From the NCBI GenBank assembly GCA_035079385.1, contig JAVHKY010000012.1:2400501-2464500 (forward strand): a DNA stretch of 64,000 bases, read 5' to 3'. The translations under genes were made by a program, and so were the position numbers. How positions within the stretch are numbered: position 1 is the stretch's first letter; each line of letters opens with the position of its first letter. The stretch is from Aspidiotus rigidus (Eukaryota; Arthropoda; Insecta; Hemiptera; Diaspididae). Under the pieces are notes generated by a model. It did not search any database, was not told the origin of the DNA, and was given only the letters and a program-made list of their open reading frames with translations. This document shows positions 21,850 to 32,640 of this stretch, in pieces.

Positions 21850-22900
21850 AATTGTAACTAGAACGAAAGATGAGACGAATATTGTCTTGCTATTCCTGAG
21901 TGGAGCCTGACACTGTCGATACATATCTGGAATTTTATACCAATTGTACGGTAGGTATTCTTGTTTCAACGTGATCCTGCGAAATTGATGAACTGATAAC
22001 GTGATAAGATTTCATTGAGCGGAGTCCTACTCTTGATTCTATCGCTAGAGCGCCTATTCAGTGACACGTTGGGTACGATTTGTCGACGAAACCTCTCGGT
22101 CGACTTATCTGTTGAACAGTCAAATATTGCTGGTCATAGTTGTAACACGTTTACAAAAAAACACGATTTTCTTCATGTCTCAAAGTATCATCTCTTTCTT
22201 ATACTTCCAAAATTATAGGTATGACTGTATGCATTTGTGCTGGAGTATACAGATAGAATGAGTATTTTTTCAACACTGTGTGAGAATTTACCATGCTGAT
22301 GGGTTGAACGAGAGACATTCAAGCATTTCGAGCTGAGTTTTTTGCCTGTCCCCATATTCAACACTTTGAAAACAGGTGAAAGGAAAGTTTCTATAAAATT
22401 TCGAGCGAAGTGAGTTCGTATATTTGCTTTAAGGAGTGATTTCGTTGATCTCGTATGCAAGATTTAATTTGTGGAGGGAGTAACTTCGAAACTTTTTCTC
22501 GCTTCGGCACTCTTGGATTTACCCTAAGTTGCTATTTAATACTTAAAGTTGATACAAAACTGCAAGACTAAAGGTACACAAATCGCTACAAAGCAATCAA
22601 TTACTTATGAATAATATCCTCTGTATATTCGATTGAACAAATATAAAGTCTTTTTAGAAATTATCGAAACCCATGTACATCTTCGAGCCCGGCATATTAT
22701 ATTTGACGTAACCTTCAGCTTTAGATTAGCTTTCTAATGTTTGTATGTCGCCTAGGCAGCATAGTTTTTTTTTTTTTTACTCAAGTACATACTAATATTA
22801 TGCTAGCAGTCAAATAAGCCAACTGGTCCCTTGAGAAGATGCGTATTCTGTGACAGACGAGATCCCATGGCCTTCTTACGTATTTTCTGAGAAACGAAGG
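21850..22900. other. No gene recognised
   Basis: Region upstream of the Y14-like gene on its coding strand. The promoter of that gene should lie at about 21810-22000, but I see no TATA or initiator I would defend. Short open frames at 22015-22460 look random. Confidence 0.4.
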
Positions 22901-23110
22901 GTGTAAGGAAATTTATACTCTCGAGCTACATAATTATGATAGGAGAAGGACTTAAAAAAATGTCGCCCCTTTCTCAAGTCCGACTCCTATCATATATAGC
23001 TCGAGAGTCGAAATTTTTTTCAGATCCTCCTCCTATCGTATATATTTTTCAAGTCCCCCTCCTGGCATAATGTAGCTCGAGAGTCAAGAAAAATTTAGTT
23101 ACTCTCGAAC
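22900..23110. repeat. Dispersed motif cluster, both orientations
   Basis: An inverted unit (ctcgagctacataattatga, tagga) is followed by three plus units containing tcctatcatatatagctcga and tcctatcgtatat. It directly abuts the hAT-like element. Confidence 0.7.
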
Positions 23111-23123
23111 TATAGGCTTAAGG

Positions 23124-24776
23124 CAGCGCTTCTCAACCTTTCTTATATCGCGGCATATTTTTCCATGAGATGATATTACTGCGGCACAGCATTTCCAGAA
23201 CTCCAAATTGTATATCGAAAATTTGTGTATGTTTTGACATTTTCATGTCTCTACAGATTTCCTCCTCCTAATTTCAGAATTTGTAGCGTACAAGATGGCT
23301 ATATGAGGCCTCATCCTTCTTTCTCTGTACTACGGTCACAAGAAACAAGAGCTTTGATCTTCCACCGGGACTCAGAAAAATTTTTCCACCAATATACGCA
23401 AAGAAGTCTGGATGCTTTCCGTATTTACTGGAAACCCTCCGGGCTCTTCTAATTCCGAAATTTATGAAAAAACATGAAATATAATCTGTATTTCTAGCCA
23501 AGTCACAGGAAGTTCTTGATTTTTATGACAGTGACTGCAGGTTTGGACTCAAGTTTAAGTAATTATAACTGGAACTGACATCATTCAAACATTGGAACAC
23601 ATCGATCAGATAGGGCTTATGATTACTTTTCCAAGTAATTTCATCAATAAAACATTCAATTTAAATTTTAAAAATTAAAATTATCAATTTAATAAAAATT
23701 TTTAAGAAATGAATTTAATAAAATTAATGAATTAATATAAAAGAAAATTAATAGTTAATATTTTGATTATAATTAAAATTAAAATAATTATAATTAAATA
23801 AATTGTGAATTCAATTTATAATAATTAAATTAAATAGAAAATACACAATTAATGAATTTTATTTTAATTTGTATTCATGTATAATTCAAATGAATATTTT
23901 AATTTATTTTTTAATAAAATATTTTATTCGATTTTATTTAAATTGGGTTTTTTTGATTTCATTAATAAATCTAATTATTTCATTATCTTCAAGTATTACT
24001 TTTATAATTCTTATATTATAAAGAATATTAATTTTTAAATTTGAAATTTAATTTTTAAATTCTTTTGAAAAGTTTGATTTTTAAATTTATTATGAGTTTG
24101 ATAGCGATCAGCTTTATTTTCAATTTCTATTTTTAATTAATTTCGAATATTAATTATTATTAAAAATTTAATTTCTTCAATTTATATAATATTTTATTTT
24201 TTAAATACGAAATTATTTTTAAATTATATATTATTAATGGAATTTTTTATTTTATAATTTATTGTTAATAAATTATTTCGAAATAAAATGAAATCAGAGA
24301 AAATAATATATCGTCGGGGTATTCTATATATTATAATTCATTCATGAACATTACCATCAATAAATATTAAAATAAATTGTATCCCCAATCAATTGAATTG
24401 AATTAATTATATAAATTCTTTTAATATAATTCTAATAATTCAACATCGAGGTAACAAATTAAAAATTTTTATTGAATCATCCCTAAAGATATTAATAATT
24501 ATTGTAATTATTCAAATTTATTTTCTTAGTTAAATTAATAAATTAAATTTAAAAATTTTAATTTGTACTAAGAATCAAAATTATTATTATTGTATACAAT
24601 TTTTTAATTGGAAATTAGATATATTTATTTATGTTAATAAAATGTTTTCAATTTATTTAGTTAAAGTAATAACATTAATTTGTCAAGTTATTTAAAAAAA
24701 ATGACAATTCTTTTTTAGTTCATGTTGATTTATGTTTTTGATAAAACTTTTGCGGCACACCGGTTGAGAAACACTG
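23124..24776. mobile_element. hAT-like non-autonomous element with a very AT-rich core
   Basis: The left end CAGCGCTTCTCAACC, then GCGGCA, is mirrored at the right by TGCGGCACACCGGTTGAG, then AAACACTG. CAG...TTCTCAACC ends are typical of hAT transposons. The core, about 23640-24740, is overwhelmingly A and T and non-coding. I cannot find the expected 8-bp target duplication; only aagg is shared at both edges. The subterminal open frames at 23225-23501 resemble no transposase I know. Confidence 0.6.
24431..24500. other. Possible mitochondrial large-rRNA trace inside the AT-rich core
   Basis: The bases ttcaacatcgaggt, followed about 26 bp later by tcatccctaaag, match two conserved blocks of the insect mitochondrial 16S gene (minus-sense order AACATCGAGGT then TTATCCCTAAAG). 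The order is right, but the gap is about 20 bp shorter than usual. AT-rich DNA can mimic this, so it is only a suggestion of nuclear mitochondrial DNA. Confidence 0.3.
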
Positions 24777-24889
24777 AAGGTGTAGGCCTTCTTTATACTA
24801 GCTTCATACTAGGTCTAGGCTTCCTTGAATTCTCCTTACCTAATTCAATTTGACTCATGAAACAGGTTCCCTGTGTTCCTCGTTTAACT

Positions 24890-25195
24890 TCGGTCGTTTT
24901 TCCAAATCCCCCACCTATCATATATAGCTCGAGAGTCAAAATTTTTCCAAGTTTTTTGTTGGACGGCGGACGGCACACGGCAAATTTCTTAAAAAGCCCC
25001 CCTGACTCGAGGGGCATATATGATAGGAGGGGGACTTGGAAAAATTTCGGCTCTTGCGCTATATGTAAGTTCCCCTCCTATCATGTATAGCTCGGAGGTC
25101 GGAATTTTTCCAAGTCCCCCTCCTTTCATATATAACTAGAGGGTCGAAATTTTTCCAAGTTTTTTGCCGGACGGCGGCAAATTTCTCAAAAAAAA
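24890..25195. repeat. Dispersed motif cluster with cggacggcgg tracts
   Basis: About five units, mostly plus (cacctatcatatatagctcg, ctcctatcatgtatagctcg, cctttcatatataactagag), with one inverted at 25005-25045. GC-rich ggacggcggacggcac pieces lie between them, as in the MITE interiors. Confidence 0.7.
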
Positions 25196-25418
25196 ACCAT
25201 AGAACGGACTCATTTTCAAAACTAACTTCTAGCCTCCTGAACTTTGAGAGATGTTGATTGCTAGCCTAGTATGCTGTATATTGAGCTCACTTATATGAGG
25301 CTAAGGAGCAGGGCCGGATCTACTTTTCGTGGACCCCAGCCAAATTTTTCTGAGGGACCAGGGCCCACTATCCCTAAAAAAACTCTTGTGTTCTTTATTG
25401 GAGTTAAACTAGAGGTGG

Positions 25419-25832
25419 CAGGGCACCTGTTTTATGGGGCACGTGGGATCTGAAAAATGTGGCTTGTGACGTTACAGGCCGGACTCTGGAACTATGTATA
25501 ATAGGAGGGGAACTTAGAACAAATTTAGATTGTGACGTCACAAGGCTGACCTATAACGTGACGTCACAGGCTTGCACTTTGAAGCTATAATAATAATAGG
25601 AGGGGAACTTATAAAAACTGATCTATGACGTCACCGAACTGTGACGTCACGGGCCCCGCCCCTCAAACAATAATATATGATAGGACGGGGTCTTGAAAAA
25701 ATGTCAACTTCCAAAATATATGTGATACGAGGTGGTCTCGGAAAATTTTCGAGATCCGAGCTTTGCCGGTCGGCAGAACGGCGGACGGGAGGCGTTGTTT
25801 CCGAAAAATCCTTCGATAAAACAGGTTCCCTG
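25419..25832. mobile_element. MITE with CAGGGAACCTGTTTTAT-type inverted ends, copy 3
   Basis: The left end CAGGGCACCTGTTTTATGGG and the right end GATAAAACAGGTTCCCTG give the best inverted pair of the family, about 17 bp. The interior holds three TGACGTCA octamers, the dispersed motif inverted, and gccggtcggcagaacggcgg. No transposase. Confidence 0.65.
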
Positions 25833-25844
25833 TTTAAAAAAATC

Positions 25845-26420
25845 CTCATCAACTCCACCTGGCATCAACTTACTTACTCCTTAAGGTTTTCCTATACAAA
25901 AGTATCAAGTTCCACTGTCTCTTCCCCATCTTACCTACCTTACTACCACAGACCATAACCCAGTACAAAATAGTTCTTAAACAATGTCAAATGTCCAAAA
26001 AGTCGACCAATACTTCTGCTTACCAATACCATTCCCACTTCCTAAATGTACTAAGCTCACATATTGGCTCCATCGTCACCCTTTGCTTCGCAGACGGTTC
26101 AAAATTGGATGATGGTTTTGCATATTCCATTAACAAAGCCTCCATAGCTTCTTCACAATCCTAAGAGCCCTTCCAATGTCTCTAGAATTAATCCGAACTC
26201 TCCCTCCTCCTTCATCACCCACTTTTCTTAGTGCTTCTATCCGCTCTAACAGCAATGTCCAACGTTTAGTCCACTATCCGCTCTCTTTATAAGCCTCTCA
26301 TGGTCCTCAGCCATAGCGGAATCAGAGGTGGAGGACAATCTCCCACGAAACTACCGCGCATTAATCCCCGAATCCTCCTCACTACACACCCAATTCCCTA
26401 TAACGAAGCACAGGGTTGCC
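25845..26420 (+). pseudogene. Jockey-like non-LTR element: RNase H relic
   Basis: Across frames the plus strand reads FADGSKLDDGFAYSI, matching the first RNase H motif (DGSK). About 200 bp later it reads PLMVLSHSGIRGGG, matching the W-PSH-GI-GNE block with the tryptophan lost. Stops and shifts throughout show decay. The preceding segment (25845-26040) fits the linker between RT and RNase H only loosely. Confidence 0.45.
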
Positions 26421-28547
26421 CACGGACAAAAAAAGTCCCGTAGAATAAATTAGCGCAAATGAAATTATTATCCTTCTCATGGTCCTTCTCTCACCAAGAA
26501 CAAGTCACGAAATTTATTTTACACGTCTCCAGAAAAGATAAAAAGTCTTTCAATATGTGTAGGTCCCAACCCCTTCTGTGTTTCGTAATTCATATATAAT
26601 ATTTCATTGTTCATTGATGGTTCTTAAACTGCAATTGCGGGGCCTGAGGTCTATAGCCTCCTCGCCCTCTCCCCCCTAAGCCGATCCTTAGTAAGAATAC
26701 AAGTACCAAAGATAGCAAAGGTCATAATTATTGTTGGTCAAGGTCAAGCTTCACATATTTTCGACTGACCCCCGACCCGAGTGCACATCATGTCAAAATT
26801 CCACACTCGAACGCTTCAGCTCCTCGCCTGCCGTCCCCCTACCCTCATATGGAAGTGTCTCGGTTCTGTTGTGTTTCGAAGGTACCATGACACCACCAGC
26901 AAGTCTATTTCGAATCGATCAAGCGACACAAACGTTGTAAGCATAGGTACATTCTAATCAATAGTAGAAAAATGCACAAAGGAAAAGTGCCCACTGAAAT
27001 AAAACACCACTGGACACTGGTTCGTTCGTTTTAAAAATTCAATTAACCCCATTACTACTTTATTTTGGCAGAAGAAGAGCCATCACATGATCCACTGGTA
27101 CGTGAAATGGATTAACTTAGTGGCTAAATACCTTTTCACTTTTTCGAGATGTCGAAGTGTGAACTGGCGATCGTATCTGATTCTACACAGTCTTTGATCG
27201 AAACATATCCGCATTAACTCACATTCTGCTGTCTACGAGTAGTTGAAAATACTGTACACGAGTAGCGGTAATGAAAAATAGTGTTGAACGTGGTTGGAAT
27301 ATGTTTGCTAAATTATAAGATCTATCATGTCGTATGCTGTCAACGATTGGCATCATTCTGGTCTATAGCATAACCCATTTTGCTAACACTGCTCTGGACA
27401 GTTGATAATTTATTTCAGGTTACTATATTAATATTGTAAAGTATGCGTTATCTGTCTGATACCGTTCAAATAGAACTCACTTGTATGCATGAGCCGCGTA
27501 CGTATGCGCCAGGCTCAGGCGGATGAAATTTTCAAGGAGTACCTATAGCTAGGTATAGTTGTCGGTAAGGTACGCGTTCTAGAAATATTCTGGTTCCACT
27601 AATCTACTGAACTTGAGTACTTGTTTATGTGATGTCGATGTTGTTGTAAAACGTATTGCCAATGAAGATTGTACAAGGGTCTATAATAACTCGCAGATAC
27701 TGATCGACTACGTAAAGCCTCTTTGATAACCGTTAGAGATGTGTACCATCACTTTTCTTTTTTTTCACTTATTTTACGTGATTAGCGATTTACGCCACTT
27801 TACATTCATGCATTCCTTCTCGTACAGGACGATTGACATGATTTTCGTCGTCCGGGGCGCCAACGCAGTGTAATGGCTAATGCCATTTTCATGTATTACT
27901 CCGCGCTTATACGCGCGAATTAATGATCAGAAATTAAGCTCGGATTTTTAGGCAATTCATTTGTTTATACACATACGGCATTTCTCATTTGTTATGACTT
28001 TCTCTTTTTCATTCGTCGTTCGGAAAATCCCTTTAATTGAAATAATTGGACAAAAGTTGGGACATTTTGACCAGCAGACGTTCTACTTTGAGTTTTTTTT
28101 TCTCTCTCTTTCTCTTTTCCATGAATGCTCGGGTGCTAACGGAAGTGCGACAAACTGTTTCTTTTCAATTACTTTCGAGAAATCTAGTTTTGAGTATTTG
28201 TCTTCCTTCGCGAGAATTTATCGACGATAAGCCTAAACAAATTGGTTTGATGATTTTTTTTTCCTTCCTCTGAGCAAGTGAGCATAACTAAAGGGATAAC
28301 TGTCATGCGTTGGACATAAAATCCGCTACCTTTAATTTCTTTCAAGAAATGAGGTCTCGACATACCTATTTCAATTTTCTGTGGGTAGATTCTCTTTTTT
28401 CACGGTTACGCCGAGCATCAGCATCAATTGGTTTCTGTATTGTTGTAGGTACGAAAATGTCGATTCCTACGTGATAGTTTTTTTAGGATTGATGAAAAAT
28501 ATCGGGGGTTACAAATTAAAGTGGATATGTTCACGAGGAATGATGGA
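26420..28547. other. No gene recognised
   Basis: Mostly unique-looking AT-rich DNA. A short degenerate piece at about 26640-26700 resembles cccccttaatccggccctg ends of a hAT-like MITE. No convincing exon. Confidence 0.4.
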
Positions 28548-28561
28548 TAATATAGTAGATG
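28548..28561. repeat. Target-site duplication of PLE-B2, left copy
   Basis: taatatagtagatg here and at 34777-34790. It is still recognisable although 6.2 kb now separates the copies. Confidence 0.85.
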
Positions 28562-29056
28562 GAATTGATACGGTCCGAAACGTTACGGCTCGACATAATG
28601 ACAGAATACTCAAAGAGTAGAGTAAACGAAAAACTAATTACAAAGACCGCAGATATAAAGAAGATGCGAGATCTTTCGGTTAACAAACCATCATCGGGCA
28701 AAGTTAGAACGCCACTGACCCAGATACGACTCATAAAACAGAATACCAACGAGATCAGGATTGAACGAGCGAGCCCTCGCGAGGTGACTCAAACTCGTAG
28801 ACCAATTCAACTAAACCTTCGTCGGGAAAATACCTGTTGAGTACGGTAATATCGTCACTGTTCAGATGACGCACTATTTCGATATTTTCCAACGCAACGC
28901 GCTTGAAGTAAGAATTCTCCTTGTGGAGAAGGGTAGCCGAACCTTCCTCGAAACTATGACCAGTGGAAATAAGGTGGTCCGCAAAGGCCGAATCACCCAA
29001 ATTACCTTTCTTCCAGGCCGTAAGGTGCTCCTCTACTCGAATTCCAAGCTGGCGAC
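28562..29056 (-). pseudogene. Inverted 3' end of PLE-B2 with truncated GIY-YIG
   Basis: The minus strand encodes the GIY-YIG C-terminal half (28755-29000: GDSAFADHLISTGHSFEEGS to the PREGSLVQS end) plus a 3' UTR with the hammerhead-like box at 28673-28698. It extends about 34 bp past the element's other 3' terminus. It fuses abruptly at 29056 to the RT in opposite orientation. Confidence 0.85.
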
Positions 29057-30474
29057 TATGTGATAGATAATCTGAGGAGGAAGGTCAGGGACCAGGGGTT
29101 AATCCTTACAAAAGCCGACAAGGATAACGCGATCGTAGTCCTGGAGAAATCCTCCTACGTTTCCGAGGCCCAAGAAGTTCTCACTCAATGTGGAGCTATT
29201 GAAAATAGCTCTTTTAACTTTCCTAACTACGTCAAAGAGGTTAGGAAAGTTGTGAACGGGAGTGAGTTTATCATAAAAAGTTCTTCGCTCAAAAAAGCCC
29301 TGTAGTACCTAACCCTGTTCCTCCCCTCCTCTATGGGTTGCCAAAAGTTCACAAGATGAATACTCCTATGCGGCCTGTCGTCTCCTACGTCTCCTCTCCT
29401 GCCTATTTTCTGGCCAAGTTCTTGGATCGTTGGTTCAAGTCTCGAATCGAGTACGAATCCCCCTACTCCGTTAAAAATTCGGTTTCTCTGGCCGAGAGAC
29501 TCAAAAATGTTACCTTGCCTCCGGGTACTAGCCTTTGCTCATTTGATGTAGCCGGCCTCTTTCCCAAGATACCAAAGGCCCATACTATGCAGTATATGTG
29601 TGACCTACTTGTAAAGTTCAACATTCCTCATAACGAGATACAGGAATTTTTTGGCTCCTTAATGCGTGCTGGTCCCCGAACTTCTGTAAGTTCAATGGGA
29701 AATTTTACGAGTTTCCTGAGGAGGTAGGAATCCCCATCGGCTCTCCTTTGGGCTCTCTCGTTTCGGAGATATTTATGTCCAGATTTGAGGTTGACTTGTT
29801 TTCCTCTGGCCAAGTGCTACTGAGTCACATCCATTACTGGCACCGATATGTGGACGATATATTATGTGCGTGGACCGGTCCTCAAGAGCTCCTTGGTGAG
29901 TTTCTTCAGTATCTGAATAAAATGTATCCCTCCATAAAATTCACTACAGAAATTGGAGGTTCTTCCATAAACTTTCTGGATCTCACTATCTCTGATAGAG
30001 AGGGGGGCCATGAATTTGCGATATTCAGGAAGGATACTTCGACCGATACAGTTGTCCACGGATCGTCCTTCTGTCCATTTTCTCATAAGATCGCTGCCTT
30101 CAATAGTTATATTCATCGACTGACTAGCATTCCGCCAAGTTAACCAGCTTTCCAAAAGGAGCTGGCGACCATTAAGCACTTGGCCGCTGTGATTGAGGTC
30201 AACCTGGACATTGACCCCATGATCCATAAAAAACTTACGAGGAAGGGCCTTGATTCTACCACTTCCCTCCCCCGCGATCTGAGTGGTAATAATAATAAGA
30301 GATTACGTTGGATCAAGCTCCCGTTTTTGGGTGAGTTTTCATCCAAGCTGACTCCTGTCCTCCGCCCCTTTGGCTTCAGGCCTGCTTTTTATAACCTCAC
30401 TACTGTGTTGTTTGTTAGGCTAAAGGACCCCATCCCGCGGGGGGAGAGGAGCGGGGTGTACAAATTAGAGTGCA
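29057..30474 (+). pseudogene. PLE-B2 reverse transcriptase, 5'-truncated and broken
   Basis: Begins at DNLRRKVRDQGL, so about 130 N-terminal residues present in PLE-B1 are missing. Then LTKADKDNAIVVLEK, MPKVHKMNTPMRPVVSY, SFDVAGLFPKIP, GSPLGS, HRYVDDILCAW and INFLDLTI. Lesions: the A6-adjacent frame change shared with PLE-B1 (about 29295), loss of one C near 29660, an in-frame triplet loss nearby, and a TAA for glutamine at about 30140. Catalytic YVDD is intact. Confidence 0.85.
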
Positions 30475-32640
30475 ATGATAATATGAACAGAAATTGGAGA
30501 ATGGTATCTTTCTACACATATAACAAGGCCCCCTTTCTGCTGATTGTTTGAGGCTGAATTTCAATTGAATTTAAATGGATGATAATATGGACAGAAAGTG
30601 GAGAATAGTATCTTTCTAGACATAGAAGAAGACCCCCTTTCTGCTGATTGTTTGACGCTGAATTTCAATTGAATTTAAATGGATGATAATATGGACAGAA
30701 AGTGGAGAATGGTATCTTTCTAGACATAGAAGAAGACCCCCTTTCTGCTGATTGTTTCAGGCTGAATTTCATTTGAATTTAAATGGATGATATGAACAGA
30801 AATTGGAGAATGGCATCTTTCTACACATATAAAAAGGTCCCCTTTCTGCTGATTGTTTCAGGCTGAATTTCAATTGAATTTAAATGGATGATAATATGGA
30901 CAGAAAGTGGAGAATGGTATCTTTCTACATATAGAAGAAGACCCTCTTTCTGCTGACCTTTTCAGGCTGAATTTCAATATGGATGTTGATATGGACAGAA
31001 ATTGGAGAATGGTATCTTTCTACTCGAATAACAAGGCCCCCTTTCTGCTGATTGTTTCAGGCTGAATTTCAAAAATGGATGATAATATGGACAGAAATTG
31101 GAGAATGGTATCTTTCTACATACATAACAAGGTCCTCTTTCTGCTTGAATTTAAATGAATGATAATATGAACAGAAATTGGAGAATGGTATCTTTCTACA
31201 CATATAACAAGGCCCCCTTTCTGCTGATTGTTTCAGGCCTAATTTCAATTTAATTTAAACGGATGATAATATGGACAGAAATTGGAGAATGGTATCTTTC
31301 TACATACATAACACGGTCCCCTTTCTGCTGATCGTTTCAGGCCGAATTTCAATTGAAATTAAATGGATGATAATATGAACAGAAATTGGAAAATGGTATC
31401 TTTCTACTCATATAACAAGGCCCCCTTTCTGCTGATTGTTTCGGGCTGAATTTCAATTGAATTTAAATGGAACAGAAAGTGGAGAATGGTATCTTTCTAC
31501 ATATAGAAGAAGACCCTCTTTCTGCTGACCTTTTCAGGCTGAATTTCAATATGGATGTTGATATGGACAGAAATTGGAGAATGGTATCTTTCTACTCGAA
31601 TAACAAGGCCCCCTTTCTGCTGATTGTTTCAGGCTGAATTTCAAAAATGGATGATAATATGGACAGAAATTGGAGAATGGTATCTTTCTACATACATAAC
31701 AAGGTCCTCTTTCTGCTTGAATTTAAATGAATGATAATATGAACAGAAATTGGAGAATGGTATCTTTCTACACATATAACAAGGCCCCCTTTCTGCTGAT
31801 TGTTTCAGGCCTAATTTCAATTTAATTTAAACGGATGATAATATGGACAGAAATTGGAGAATGGTATCTTTCTACATACATAACACGGTCCCCTTTCTGC
31901 TGATCGTTTCAGGCCGAATTTCAATTGAAATTAAATGGATGATAATATGAACAGAAATTGGAAAATGGTATCTTTCTACTCATATAACAAGGCCCCCTTT
32001 CTGCTGATTGTTTCGGGCTGAATTTCAATTGAATTTAAATGGAACAGAAATTGGAGAATGGTATCTTTCTACACGTATAACAAGGTCCCCTTTCTGCTGA
32101 TTGTTTCAGGCTGAATTTCAATATTGGAGAAAGGTATCATTCTACACATATAACAAGGCCTCCTTTCTGCTGATCGTTTCAGACTGAATTCCAATTGAAT
32201 TTAAATGGGGAGGGTGGTATCTTGCTACACGTATAACAAGGCTCCCATTCTGCTGACTGTTTCAGGCTGAAATACAATTGAACTTAAATGGATCATAATA
32301 TGGACAGAAATTGGAGAATGGTATCATGTTCCACATTTAAGAACGCCCCTTTTCTGCGGATCGTTTCAGGCCGAATTTCAATTGAATTTGAATGGATGAT
32401 AATATGGACAGAAATTGAAGAATGGTATCTTTCTACATACACAACAAGGTCCCCTTTCTGCTGATCGTTTCAGGCCGAATTTCAATTGAAATTAAATGGA
32501 TGATAATATGAACAGAAATTGGAGAATGGTATCTTTCTACACATATAACAAGGCCCTCTTTCTGCTGATTGTTTCAGGCTGAATTCCAATTGAATTTAAA
32601 TGGATGATAATATGGACAGAAATTGGAAAATGGTATCTTT
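30475..32640. repeat. ~104-bp tandem array inserted in PLE-B2, with a 572-bp higher-order repeat
   Basis: About 21 units of roughly 104 bp, some shortened. Unit landmarks: gatgataatatggacagaaa, ggagaatggtatctttctac, ccctttctgctgattgtttc, and aatttcaattgaatttaaat. Segment 30901-31472 recurs as 31473-32044 with the same order of unit variants, giving a 572-bp second-level period. The array starts inside a GIY-YIG codon context (gagtgcaa|tgataat) and one last partial unit lies at 34226-34280. Open frames within it are by-products. Confidence 0.9.

Noticed and set aside
23225..23501. hAT transposase candidate frames inside the hAT-like element
   Set aside because: Neither strand shows a hAT dimerisation or catalytic motif; the element appears non-autonomous.
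30475..32640. CRISPR-like array
   Set aside because: Units are ~104 bp and contiguous, with no unique spacers; it is a satellite-like array in a eukaryotic context.
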